Notes under the pieces: model-generated
Told to the model about the DNA's origin: nothing
Database searches by the model: none
What the model saw: only the letters and a program-made list of their open reading frames with translations
Shown here: positions 19,477-31,177 of the stretch, piece after piece
Layout: each line of letters starts with the position of its first letter
How positions within the stretch are numbered: position 1 is the first letter of the stretch
NCBI RefSeq assembly: GCF_037392515.1
Contig: NC_090285.1
Span: 4,901,501-4,965,500, forward strand
Length of the DNA: 64,000 nt
Direction of reading: 5' to 3'
From: Haliotis asinina
Lineage: Eukaryota > Mollusca > Gastropoda > Lepetellida > Haliotidae
Program-made: the position numbers and the translations under genes

Positions 19477-19905
19477 AGAGAGAAAACACAGCGAATTCTT
19501 TCTTGGTTATTTTCCCTCTTTATCAGGGAAACAGTCTGGAACAGTTCTGAAGTTTTCCGAACCCCCCAAACATGTTCGTTTTGTTGACTATGATAAAGAC
19601 ACATTTAGGGAAGGTGGATCCACGGAACTGAACATCATGGGGAATATGAAGGTAAGAAAGGTAAAACGTCTACGACCTTGGCCGAAACTGTCATCCGGAA
19701 GGCCATAAGTCTGACAAGCAGAGGATCACTACTTTCAAAACGATTTCCAAATACTGTTAAACAAAGCAAACTGGACACCGCATTGTGGTATCAGCCGCAT
19801 GTAGTCGAAACCAAGTCCTGTCTCTGATTTAATGCCTGCAAGAAGATGCGAGATGTCCTGATGAATTTGTTGTTCAGAACAGACCGCAGGTATCTATGTT
19901 CACCT
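19477..19905 (-). pseudogene. Fused P450 exon 3/exon 2 relic (pseudogene F)
   Basis: Two P450 pieces lie end to end on the minus strand. From about 19905 to 19643 the reading resembles exon 2 of genes B and D: EQQIHQDISHLLAGI, ETGLGFDYMRL, then NAVSSLLCLTVFGNRFE and DPLLVR, in more than one frame. From 19642 to 19477 it resembles the end of exon 3: HDVQFRGSTFPK, then GKITKKEFAVFSL, ending at a good GTGAGT donor (19476-19471). The end of exon 2, intron 2 and the I-helix/ExxR part are missing, and frame breaks are present. It is more diverged than A, B, C or D. No exon 1 or exon 4 is seen nearby. Confidence 0.75.
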
Positions 19906-20151
19906 GTTTTATAGTTGACACAATTTCTTCCAGTGTGTTCATGCTATCATTGCATAATAACCCAGACTCTTAAGTATTGGGTGGTATCAACTTTATTTCA
20001 AAGGCATCAATAGTTGCTTATTGGTAATGAAACAACAACAAGGGTACTTTCTGGGGAAACAATCTCAACCAGTTGGTTTGAATGGATCTCTAGCACTTGA
20101 ATAATGTACCAGGTACCTTTTTTATTTATCTTAGATAGGTATAATAAGCTA
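19906..20151. other. Gene-free stretch
   Basis: Nothing recognised between the P450 relic and the degenerate tandem repeat. Confidence 0.4.
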
Positions 20152-20425
20152 TGGAGTGCACGACTCCATGCTGGAGCTGGTTACAAACTGGCAAGCGTGA
20201 AACTATAGGTATACAAAGTCAGGGAATGCACGACTCGAACTCCATGGGTTACATGCACGTTCGAGCTGGTTACACATCAGCTACAAAGATAATTCAGATA
20301 CAGAAAACCAGGGAGTGCATGATTCCAGCAGCAAACTCCATGGGTAATGCTGGTTATACACTGGCCACAGAGAGTAGACCTCCAGCAGCAAACTCATGGG
20401 TTTGCATGTTGGAACTGGTTATTTA
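20152..20425. repeat. Degenerate ~90-bp tandem repeat
   Basis: Three to four imperfect units share GGGAGTGCA(C/T)GA, AACTCCATGGGT and GAGCTGGTTACA. It may be an ancient minisatellite. Confidence 0.5.
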
Positions 20426-20589
20426 TTGGATAAGAGAACTGTAGATTTTCAACGTGTGAAATAAATCTATTGGGCCATTTTTAGAAAGTCGGAGCATAGA
20501 CCATTAGAGCATTTCCTATAATTTGTAACAAGGCAGTGTCATCCTACACACATCAGGTAATTCACATGATTTAATAAATTTGTCACAGA

Positions 20590-21835
20590 ACATTCTACAA
20601 CCTTTGGAGGCATAATATGACCATACACTGCGTCACGACCCGGATTTTGGTTCTCATTAATAGAACTGACCATACTAACTGAATATCGGTTCTTGAACTC
20701 ATTAGAAGAAGGTAGACCGTCAGAATTACAGAGGTCCTTTACTTCAGTTATTCCATACTCGAACCAACTTTTAAGGTAAAAGGATGAATAAAAAAAGTCT
20801 TAGACAAAGGTTCTCAGGGAACCCTTAGACAAAGGTTCTCAAGGAATATCTGAGACAGATCATTCTGATCAGTTATGAATAGACTTCTGTTTCTCTTTCA
20901 TTATAGAAGAACACCTTTCCAACATGGGTTGTCCACAGTGCAGAACTGATCAATGTCTGAGCCAGACTCAAGCAGATGAACAAGAACATTGAAAGGGTTA
21001 TTAACGTCGTTGTTAATATACCTCTTAATAGCGCCTTGTTACAATGCAGCAATAAGGGATTTTAAATCAATCATCCTATTTCCTCCTTCCCTGTAATCCT
21101 TGTTCATGTTCATCCTCTTAATCTTATCAGGTTTACCACTCCAGATAAGACTGAACAACATGTTTTCAGTACCATCCAGGAAACTTTAGGGAGGATTAGA
21201 AAGCGATGTAAAATGTGTACTGAAGTAGATAGAAGTCTTATCAGTAATGTTTCTTTCTCGCCAATTCCCAAGGATTTTCGATAAAACTTTTGGCCTTCTC
21301 CGGGTGTTAATAACCATAAGGTCATTCAGATCAGCATTTAAAACGATACCAAAAATCTCAAGTACCCTGAGCGCCAGTCCAGGCCAAATTCACTACATAT
21401 TATATCTTTACTGTTAGCCACAGCTCGAATCCACGGGACCTTTGTCTTGCCTGTGTTTATTTTTAGTCCAGACATGCAATAAAAGAATATCCAGTCTTCA
21501 GGCTGACATCGGAGCCATCCAAAAAGAACTGGTTGTCATCAGCATATTGGCCTAGTTTATATTCCTTGCAAATCAAAATAATACCCTTAATATTAACATT
21601 TTCACGACTCGCGATATCCACGATCTCCGCTCCAAACAAAAATAGATGTGGCGAGAAATTTTTTTGCTTATACATCTGACAGGGCTGAAGCCTGTTTGAA
21701 TTTCAAGTATCAGATGGTCAAGTACAGCTTTCAGTTTGTTAGTGATACATGTACTAATAATCTTAGACAAGGCAGTTAACAACGATATAGGGCGCCCTAA
21801 TCGATTGGTGAATACGTATTGCGATGTACTGGAGC
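20590..21835 (-). mobile_element. L1/Tx1-type LINE 3' fragment
   Basis: Reading down the minus strand: GRPISLLTALSKIIS near 21790, GFSPVRCI near 21690, QYADDNQFFLDGS (motif C, YADD) near 21545, and a C-terminal WSGKPDKIKR-like box near 21110, then GGNRMIDLKSLIAAL near 21060-21100. The order fits an L1/Tx1-clade reverse transcriptase and C-terminal domain. It is 5'-truncated with stops and frameshifts. Confidence 0.75.
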
Positions 21836-21879
21836 GTAATTAAGAAGTGGAATTAAGAACCAGAAGAAGTATTTTTCTT

Positions 21880-21880
<1 letters not shown>

Positions 21881-21940
<60 letters not shown>
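21881..21940. repeat. TG microsatellite
   Basis: An uninterrupted (TG)n run of about 58 bp between the LINE fragment and the partial MITE. Confidence 0.95.
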
Positions 21941-21942
<2 letters not shown>

Positions 21943-21959
21943 GTGGTGTATCTATGCCT

Positions 21960-22070
21960 ACAGATTGTGAAATCAGTCATTTCGTGGAATGACCGAAATA
22001 ATTCAGTCATTTCATGAAATGACTAAGAGGGTGAGCCATTCGCGTCATTTTGTATAACAACAGTCAATAC
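21960..22070. mobile_element. Partial MITE, 3' of P450 D
   Basis: This matches the left half of the MITE at 14810-15040: ACAGATTGTGAAATCAGTC, two CATTTC(G/A)TG(G/A)AATGAC boxes, then GAGCCATT. The right terminal repeat is absent. It ends about 30 bp from the gene D stop codon, so it probably lies in the D 3' untranslated region. Confidence 0.65.
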
Positions 22071-22101
22071 AACTTCAGTCACCGTGGTGATCCGAACAGT
22101 A

Positions 22102-22280
22102 TTACTTTCGGGGAATAGCTTTCAGTTGGAATTCACATGGCGCGAGTGACAACCCCATTATTCCTTCCAGTGGAGGCTTTTCCCCTTTCACTGGGACGAA
22201 CTTGAACTTCTGAATCATGGTGGTGAGGAAGAGGAAGAGCTCCATCCGGGCCATTGACTCCCCCAGGCAAACCCTTCGAC
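22102..22280 (-). CDS. P450 D exon 4 (haem-loop end to stop)
   Basis: 179 bp. The acceptor is TTTCAAG at 22281. It codes the second half of the haem loop ([14 protein letters not shown]), helix L and the C-terminus ending AIPRK, TAA at 22104-22102. Confidence 0.93.
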
Positions 22281-25200
22281 CTTGAAATATGAAAACAAAA
22301 GTTCACTTCGTATAATATATGCATGCATATATTATATACACACACATATACACACACACACACACATGTGTGTGTGAGTGTGTGCGTGTCTGTACGTGTG
22401 TGCGTGTGTATGTGCACATGTGTTAACAGGTCTATTGCTTACTATATGATGCCGAGCGTATAGGTGCGTGCGTATGTAAATAACTCACCCAAAGAAAATG
22501 GGATAAATTCCTCTCTCTTCTGAATCTTGCCTTCACCATCAAGAAAACGGTCCGGCCGAAAGTTTTGTGGGTCTCCCCATACATCCTTGTCTTGGAGGAC
22601 TGAATCAAGGTTCAATACGACTGAGATCCCTTTCGGGAAGGTGTATCCTCGGAACTGTACATCGTGTGGAACTGTGTGAGGGATAGTAACAGGAAGAATA
22701 TTACCGTATCTCAAGGTTTCCATAATGGTGGCCTCTACGTAAGGAAGGTTCGTCTTGTCTTTCATGGATGGTGGTCTGCTCTGACCGACGTTTTCCAGAA
22801 TCTCCTGGAAGCACTTCTCTTGTACATCCGGGTAGTTCAGGAAGTAGACCAGCGCCCAACGTATTGTGGTGGACGTTGTCTCAGAGCCCCCAGTGAACAG
22901 ATCATCAACAGTCTTCGCCAGATTCTCCACTGCCAACACGAATGATAAGCTCAAATGCCCCCCATATCACCGCGAACACAACAATTACATGCCGACGAAA
23001 AACATGTTGAAATGCGAAAATGTTGTGACAGAATCAACCATGCCTTTACTTCGCTCTGTGTAGATTCAGTGTAGATTCCAAAAGAAAGTTCAACTTCCTC
23101 AGTCTGTCAAATGTTTACTGAACCAACAAAATTCTTCATCAGAGTTAAAAACAATAGCCAAAGCAAAGTCATGCTTTAACAATATGAGTAAAATAATACG
23201 GATTGTACAGCGTGAAGCCAAAATGAAGTACTAGTTACAGGTTTGAACAAATAAAGAAAAAAAACTATTCAAAATCAAACATCTCTGTCGTGGAAATAAA
23301 TAATGCACATCCCAAGAACATCTGCAGATAATAATCTAATATCTAAATCTAAACCTAATGTCACTTACAATCTAATGTCGTTGTTTCTTGTTTCTGTTGG
23401 CGACGTTGAATCTCCTTCAAGTAAACATGGATGAAGTCGTCCCGATTTTCCTCATCATGATCCTTCAAGTGATCCTTAATGGAAGGTTTAATCATTAGAT
23501 TTTCCACCATATCTATGCTGTCCACTGTTTTCCTGAACTTGAATGGGTCACCAGGCAAATATCGCACAGCAGGAAAAACGCTGAGTATTCCAGATATTGC
23601 GCTATTCTTAAAAAGTTCATCCATTGCTTTCAGAAACCTGACGAAGACAGGGTCGGTATATTCAAAACGTTTGCCAAAGACAATGGAACAGATGACATTT
23701 GACACGGCGTTCTGCACAAGACGTTCTATATTGAAACCCTGTCCTTTCTTTTCCTCCACGGCTAACACAAAGTGTGCAATTTCCTCGTGTATTTTGTCCT
23801 CCATGATAGTTCTTCCAGCCCCAAACGCTCGCAGAGTGTTGAGAGTAAAACGCCTCTGTTCATGCCACAAGTCCCCAGAAGTTCCGACTATTCCTGTTTG
23901 AAAAATAGAGTGAAATAGAATTCAGCTCTATGACGTTGCACAATTGTGGTCGTGCTTGTTGAAATTTAGCTGTAATATTTGAATCAAGGTGTTTGTGCTA
24001 TGAATCAGTTCAGGGCCGTGGAGACCGCGGTTTCTCTATTGAGACTGGGCGACAAGACTATCGAGAAAGGTTCTGAAGAATTGGAGGAAACTTTTCATCT
24101 ATACGGGGTCTGAATCTGGTCTTTGTTCACCTCACATTTCACGTTTCAAGGCCAGGAGTTATCGCGTTTCACCCTGCCTACTCAGCCTTGGCCTGTTTTG
24201 AATGATCCAGCACTGTTGCAGCGATGTGAATCTTATCATCACTATCTTTGTTGCCACAATGTTGCTATTATGTTATAGTTGTAATGAATTTGTTTTATAC
24301 CGGTTTATTACTCTGTAATTAGTTCAGAATACATTTGTTAATTTATTCACATTTATTTGTTGTTTCAGACCTTTATATTTTGCACATACATCTCCCAAAC
24401 TCTACATTGTGAAACATCATAAAATTGGCTTCCACCATGGTGAATGGTGCATACATGCAAGCTGTGGTATTTGTGGTTCTTTGTATGTACGCCATTTGTA
24501 CTGTGCCACCAAGGTATGTGGATCAGCTTTATAGTGGCACCTGGGTATAACATGGGTGAGCTGTACAGTGCTGCCAAGGTATGTGGATCAGCTTTATAGT
24601 GGCACCTGGGTATAACATGGGTGAGCTGTACAGTGCTGCCAAGGTATGTGGATCAGCTTTATAGTGGCACCTGGGTATAACATGGGTGAGCTGTACAGTG
24701 CTGCCAAGGTATGTGGATCAGCTTTATAGTGGCACCTGGGTATAACATGGGTGAGCTGTACAGTGCTGCCAAGGTATGTGGATCAGCTTTATAGTGGCAC
24801 CTGGGTATAACATGGGTGAGCTGTACAGTGCTGCCAAGGTATGTGGATCAGCTTTATAGTGGCACCTGGGTATAACATGGGTGAGCTGTACAGTGCTGCC
24901 AAGGTATGTGGATCAGCTTTATAGTGGCACCTGGGTATAACATGGGTGAGCTGTACAGTGCTGCCAAGGTATGTGGATCAGCTTTATAGTGGCACCTGGG
25001 TATAACATGGGTGAGCTGTACAGTGCTGCCAAGGTATGTGGATCAGCTTTATAGTGGCACCTGGGTATAACATGGGTGAGCTGTACAGTGCTGCCAAGGT
25101 ATGTGGATCAGCTTTATAGTGGCACCTGGGTATAACATGGGTGAGCTGTACAGTGCTGCCAAGGTATGTGGATCAGCTTTATAGTGGCACCTGGGTATAA

Positions 25201-27433
25201 CATGGGTGAGCTGTACAGTGCTGCCAAGGTATGCCATGGATCAGCAATATAGCGGTGCCAATGTATGCCATTGATCAGTTGTACAGGTCTACCAAAGAAT
25301 GGCACGAGTCAATTGTGCGGTGCCAGAAAGGTATGACATGGGTCAGCAATATAGCGGTGCCAATGTATGCCACTGATCAGTTGTACAGGTCTACCAAAGA
25401 ATGGCACGAGTCAATTGTGCGGTGCCAGAAAGGTATGACATGGGTCAGCAATATAGCGGTGCCAATGTATGCCATTGATCAGTTGTACAGGTCTACCAAA
25501 GAATGGCACGAGTCAATTGTGCGGTGCCAGAAAGGTATGACATGGGTCAGCAATATAGCGGTGCCAATGTATGCCATTGATCAGTTGTACAGGTCTACCA
25601 AAGAATGGCACGAGTCAATTGTGCGGTGCCAGAAAGGTATGACATGGGTCAGCTACGTGTTGCCACAAAGGGTATGACATGGGTCAGGTGTACAGTGCAG
25701 CCAAAGTATGACAGGGTTAGCTGTATAGTGATGACCTGTGACAACTGTACGGTGCCACAAAGGCATGATATGGGTCAGCTGTTTAGTCCTGTCCGAGTGT
25801 AACATGGGTAAGCTGTATGTTGCTGCTAGCTGTTTATGTTGTGCACGTGCGAAACGTTTATGATAGTATGGAAATATCCTGCTTACAAACAAATAAAGCA
25901 ACGAGTATTTTCAGTGTAACATCTATATCAATCTTTCATAGCGATTTTGCCTACATGTCAGTGATGGGCAAACATTCAAAGAATACATAACCTTTTGCGA
26001 CTGTAAATTTGATTTATCTGATTTTATCACCCGAACACAGTCACCCATAGAAAATATGTGGCAGGAATGTTGTCACGTTTCTTGCTTTTTTTTCTCAAGG
26101 TTATTTGTGGTTTATATTAACCTTAATCTGGAAACAAATCTCCCAAACGCACCTCCTTAATGTGGAAACAAAGCTCCTGAGTTATACACATGAAAAGCAT
26201 GCATTTAGTTCTAAAATGTGCTATATAAAGTCTTGCTAAGTTGAATTTAACACAGCTGAACTTTATACTGTCAATGTGGAGGTACGGAAAAGGCCATTTT
26301 GTGAGTACATTTCTGGTTTCAAATCAACCCTGAAAACTTGGCTTCGGTGATTTAGTGTGACGTTTTCATGCAGTTGTATGCACACTGAGGTTACAGTTAC
26401 ATTGATTATCTTTATTCTCTTGTGGAGAATGTCACAGTTTAAGGCAACTACTTGTGCAGTGACCTAAGAATGTAATAAACGTATTTAGTCTCAGAAGGGT
26501 TTTATTTTCCTTTTGTCGTGATATGTGCAGAACGAACATCCATAAGGTTTCCTTTTTATTTGCGAAAGAATGTGCTGCATTCTTCATACATACCCTGATC
26601 GGTGTAAATCGATCTGTAAACGGGTCTTAACTTCATGTATATGGATGATAATGCCCGTCCATAGAAGATGATGCCAGGGAAAGATCAACAACATAACAAA
26701 TATGGACTGACCTGTAATGTCACTTCATCTTAATGCCCTTGAACATAGGACATTATTCGGAGTAGTATTCACGGTCACAATGTTCGTGTCAAAATTGAAT
26801 GCACGTTGTTTGTGTTCGTGTACACAAAATTTTCACTTTCATAAGCGTGTGTGTAAGTGTTTATGTGGACAACGCTGTGCAATAAGGTAAATGACAACTA
26901 ACATCGTATCATGAACCACACACATTCTGCTTACAATGTATTGGCATGCTTTCAGCAATGAAAATCATCGACAAAATTAACAGTCATTATGACTGTCGTG
27001 GCTGTCATGTATTCCATGTCCTCGTCTGATCAGGAGCCTGATTCACTGATTAGATTCACTGTGAAACACCTTCAGTTTTGCTAAAATATAAACAGAACGC
27101 ACCTTTTCCTTTGGAGTAGAAATCAGTCAGAAACGAGTGTCCTCTGTCGGAGAAGACGTCTGCGTCCTTGACTATGGCTTCTTTAAGGACGTTGTAGCCA
27201 TTGAGGACGATGACAGGCTTGTGGAAGACATACAGACTGAAAATGTCGCCATACTTCTGTCGGAGGTTCTTAAACAAGACCCGAGAATCAGACTGCATGG
27301 AGAGGGCGTTCCCCAGGAACGGAAGGAGAGGCGGACCTGGGGGAAGTCCAGGTGCCCGCCGCATTGACAGCCATAACACTACCAGCACCACGACCAGAAA
27401 TAAGGCAACTGTTGTAACTTCAAAATCCCACAT
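22102..27433 (-). CDS. Cytochrome P450, CYP2-type (gene D), 4 exons
   Basis: A microsomal haem monooxygenase of P450 clan 2. Coding exons are 27433-27103, 23893-23369, 22929-22489 and 22280-22102, giving 1476 bp and 491 residues, the usual length. All three introns are phase 1 with GT/AG ends. Motifs in order: N-terminal anchor (about 2-22), proline-rich hinge [16 protein letters not shown] in helix C, I-helix GGSETT, ETLR in helix K, FRPDRF, and haem loop FSLGRRVCLG with the cysteine ligand. It would use NADPH-cytochrome P450 reductase at the endoplasmic reticulum to oxidise a lipophilic substrate. The I-helix reads GGSETT where gene B has AGTETT, and SRS-like regions differ, so substrates may differ. 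Intron 1 holds the 34-bp minisatellite with higher-order repeats. Confidence 0.93.
22489..22929 (-). CDS. P450 D exon 3 (I-helix to haem loop)
   Basis: 441 bp. The acceptor is TTGGCAG ending at 22930 and the donor GTGAGT starts at 22488. It codes the I-helix [22 protein letters not shown] and the start of the haem loop PFSLG. It is phase 1 at both ends, a multiple of three. Confidence 0.93.
23369..23893 (-). CDS. P450 D exon 2 (helices C to H)
   Basis: 525 bp. The acceptor is CAAACAG ending at 23894 and the donor is a perfect GTAAGT starting at 23368. It codes [20 protein letters not shown] and [10 protein letters not shown], ending in a Gln/Arg-rich stretch and LD. Phase 1 at both ends. Confidence 0.93.
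24514..25228. repeat. 65-bp higher-order minisatellite, 11 units
   Basis: Eleven essentially identical 65-bp units. Each is a 31-bp plus a 34-bp variant of the intron 1 monomer: GGTATGTGGATCAGC... followed by GGTATAACATGGGTGAGC.... It lies in intron 1 of gene D. Confidence 0.97.
25229..25636. repeat. 102-bp higher-order minisatellite, 4 units
   Basis: Four near-identical 102-bp units, each three 34-bp monomers. 102 is a multiple of three, so an artefactual 34-residue repeat frame appears on the plus strand. Diverged single monomers continue to about 25815. Confidence 0.95.
25816..27102. other. Remainder of P450 D intron 1
   Basis: AT-rich intron sequence with no further repeat or gene recognised. 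Confidence 0.6.
27103..27433 (-). CDS. P450 D exon 1 (anchor and N-terminal domain)
   Basis: 331 bp from the ATG at 27433; donor GTGCGT starts at 27102. It codes the hydrophobic anchor, [24 protein letters not shown] and the A-B helix region. The start is chosen because it gives the anchor expected of microsomal P450s and is conserved in gene B. Confidence 0.92.
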
Positions 27434-27600
27434 GATGATTGTACGTTAATATCCAATCTCTCTAAAACCTGACACGAGAGAGCGAGACTTACTGCGACTG
27501 TCGAGTGTCACATTCCCACAACTGACTGATTTAGAAACCCAGGTTGTCAATGCTTACTGAGTGAACGAGTCACGATGTGATCATGTCGTGCACATGTGCA
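27434..27600 (-). promoter_or_regulatory. P450 D 5' flank with conserved upstream block
   Basis: The block shares GAGAGAGCGAGACT and the following GTCGAGTG(T/G)CACATT with the gene B flank and orphan exon E. Conservation in otherwise diverged DNA suggests the 5' untranslated region and core promoter. No clear TATA box is seen here. Confidence 0.4.
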
Positions 27601-29829
27601 CAAAAGGCCAAGGTCTGTCTCACAGACTCAAGAGACACCACACAAAATGAAAATATTAACCACATTTAGTAACGTTGGGAAATATACATGTCATCCGGAG
27701 GCCATATGAGCAACTTTTGAAATCTACGTATCACCTGGTTCTCAGATTTACACACATTTTTGCTAAAGTAAAGAACACACGTGTGTGCATGCGTGCGTGC
27801 GTGTGTGTGATGTAGTAGGCCGAGGGTGGGGTGGTGGTGGCGTTGGGGTGGTGGTGGATCGGTATTAGGATCCTGATAAGCCTTTCTGATGAGTAGGTAA
27901 TATCCTTACTTTCAAAAAAGATGGTCACAATGTAGTAATGATTCCCGGTGTAAATTACTGCTGTAAATGTGAAAACCTGCAAGCACGTGATATGACTCCT
28001 TTTTGATTCGGAATACAGATGTTATCCCATACGGATGTTTTACTCAAATTTCAGTTACCCGACGGAATATACCGTACACCTATTTTCATTTCATCCTTGG
28101 GGAAGAATCTGTAGAGATTGCAACTGGTTACATAACTAAGCAGTTTTACTATGTATTGAAAGCTTACTACCTGACAGCATATGTGTTGTTCTTGAGTTTT
28201 CATTTTTAATTTTGCTGACGAGTGTCTGATTTGGTATACATCATTATATAATTATGTTAATCATTTAGGCATCCCAACATCATGGAATACAATGTGTACT
28301 TATTATCTGCGAGAGTACGAAACTTATTGTCTCAATCCTCTTCTGTAACTGAGAGAAACTGTTAGATGTATCGTCGTACAGTCTACATGAAATCGAAACT
28401 GAAAATTGCTAAATAAATGGAAAACTAAACTGGGTAAACATTGCTAATCGTTATTATTTATATATATATCTGTTTTAAATTATCAGTGTGCAGATCATGT
28501 CACTAACATAAAACTGATGGATGTATGGCGAAACTGGGTTCAGTCTTGAATGTTCCAAAGTAAATTTCTTCAGCTGTATCAAGGAATGATGAGGTACGCT
28601 CGTGGTTAACGAACATTTGCTTGAAAATGATAAAAAAAATACAATTGCCCCGAGGCTATAACAAATGCTTACACATAATTCACAAGTATAACAACATGAG
28701 CATCCATTTAATTCTTGTACCCCTCGGTATATATACTCTCAATCGCTTGTGTCTCCAGGTGACGGTGAATCAGTGGTTTAGGGGTCTATTGCAATTCGTG
28801 TGCATGTGCGTGTGTTGATGACGCTACATTGATGCCCTGTAACATCACTATTTGATTATGACTGACAAACACATGTTCATGATATGGTCGAAATCGTACC
28901 ATGGATTAGCAGATGTATCATGACAAGTTTTTTGCAGATGGCTTCAAACTCGCGTTTACAAAAGCCTATAAGTTCGATCACAATACTTCACTTTACATTT
29001 CTGTTCTCTCAACATGCTCACGTCAAAACTTATTTAAATTCGAATTGCAGATTAAATATTAAGGCAATACCTAGTATGCCAAATTGTCGTTACCGTGACA
29101 ACCCTGTGATATTTCATCTTATGTAAGAGAGTAATAAATACGATGCTAGGTATGGCATTACTACTGCAGATTACAGTATGTCATGATAATTTGTTTCAAC
29201 TCTATCACTTCTAGCTGGGTATCTATACAATCATATGTGTAATGGAGAACTTGCCTCGTTACTTTTCTCAGTAATATGAATACATATGTATGTATCGTGA
29301 AACCGGCAGACACCCATGGAAGAAAGTGTTTGCCTACCTGTAACAACGATGTCCTGTATCTATAAAAGAGGCATAGCGTATAGATAAATATCATGTATTT
29401 GTATCTTGGTCCTTTAATGATGATACATACTGGGATCTTTCACAATAATCTCTCTGGCTATCAGACTTAGGGTACTTCTTATACACAACCCGTATTTCTA
29501 TGATTACATCTATACAGTAACATTCTTCGAACGTTTGCCGTATACGTCAGTGAGACACATCGCACACTACCCCTTTCTCCTTTCATGCTTTCAAACGATT
29601 GTTACAAGTTCAAAGAATCCTGGTCAAAGTAGCACAACCTTAATACTACTATATATATTGTCATCACTTTCTTTCTTTATATATACTGTTAAAAAATCAG
29701 TGTTTAGTGTTTTAAGATTTAACGAATTGTTTAAATGTAAGCCAGTTGGTGGTTTTACACAGGCGTACGCACGCACACACACACACACACGCCCACACAC
29801 AGAGAGCTTTTTAAACATAATAGTTATAA
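27601..29829. other. Gene-free stretch with microsatellites
   Basis: It holds a short TG/CG run near 27778-27810 and a CA run near 29768-29802. No supported gene or transposon. Confidence 0.5.
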
Positions 29830-30213
29830 TGGATAGAAGAAAGGGCATGTCGCAGAGGTTACAAATTTTTTTTGGCGGAAATTTTGCTCCACCAACCTAC
29901 TTCTACAGGCAAACAATGGCAGGAAGTTATAACCATAGAGAAGGAGAGCCAAACCATAGAGCCAAGGAGAAAGGGATATATGTGAGTTATTTTCCAAAGA
30001 CAAGTTCAGATTTGAGTACATGATGCAACAGTACCCTTACAAGGACAGTGATTGACAATACTGGCATCCTCAAGAGTACGAACAAAGGTGGAACCGAGAA
30101 ATCAGCTGACCGACAACCGGTCATGTTTTCATCGACAAGTGGACAAACAGGGGAGGGCACTCTGGATACTCATCGTGATTATGGTGATGCCGACACAAAC
30201 AAGTAAGATAGGG

Positions 30214-31177
30214 CCCTGGCCTCTCTATTCTATGCTGGAATGTAGAAGGACTGAGGAAACATGTAAATAATGAATTCTCAGACTTTAAAAACCTATGTAT
30301 GCTATATGATGTGATAGGTCTGTGCGAAACATTCGTACGGCATACTGAGGAGTTTAGGGATTTTTTAGAAGGCTATCATGTGTACAACTGTGTTCGTGTT
30401 AAAGTGAAAACAGTGGGTAGGTACAGTGGTGGTGTGTCTGCTTTCGTAAAAAGATACCATGTCAGTGGTGGTTATGTTAGTCGTGTGTTCGATAATTTTG
30501 CAGATGCAATTGTTTTACTTATAAAAACCTCAAAGTTAGGACTTGATCGTGACATGATATTGATGTTTGTGTACATTCCCTCAGAATCCTCCCCAGTATA
30601 TGACATCGTGGATACAGATGGAATGACACGACTATCCGGGTACATGGAGTTGATTATGCAGACCTATGATAATCATCATGTGTTGTTAGCAGGGGATTTT
30701 AATGCTAGAATGAGGGAGTTTTTAGACTACATACCAGGTGACAATTTGACGCATATATTACAAGATTGCGATGACTACCCATCTGATTATTTTGATATTC
30801 CGAGGAATACAGGAGATAATAAGCACTATAATAATTATGGTATTAAACTTGCAAATTTATGTTGTATTTTTGGTGTGCACACCTTAAATGGCAGACTCTT
30901 CAATGATCTTGCAGGTAATATGACATGTGTAACTCATAATGGTTCAAGCTTAGTAGACTATTGTATAGCTTCCAGTGATTTGTTTCAGTACTTCAATGAC
31001 TTTAGGATTTTAGAACGAGATGACTCCTCCCATTTTCCACTTTCATGTACCCTGTCATGGTATAATTATGCTGATAATGGAAGAACTGATGCGGTTATAT
31101 GTCCAGACACCTGTAATGTTGAGCCATGGTATAAATATATATGGAACGAGGAAAACAGGGGCACTCTTTCTGATTAA
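30214..31177 (+). pseudogene. LINE AP-endonuclease domain remnant
   Basis: The longest open part of this LINE (292 residues from the ATG at 30299, with in-frame extension upstream to about 30214). It carries the GDFNAR and ETF motifs of apurinic-type endonucleases. It is out of frame with the reverse transcriptase. Confidence 0.8.

Noticed and set aside
19385-19708. 107-residue plus-strand frame
   Set aside because: It is antisense to the P450 exon 3/2 relic, which explains its length.
24514-25228. CRISPR-like regular repeats
   Set aside because: The repeats are directly adjacent 65-bp units with no spacers, in a eukaryotic intron.
25231-25677. A protein of four 34-residue repeats
   Set aside because: Product of the 102-bp higher-order minisatellite in gene D intron 1, lying on the strand opposite the gene.
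29760-30023. Plus-strand frame over a CA run near 29535-30023
   Set aside because: Contains microsatellite-coded Ala/Arg/Thr/His repeats and no domain; at most its right end is LINE leader sequence.
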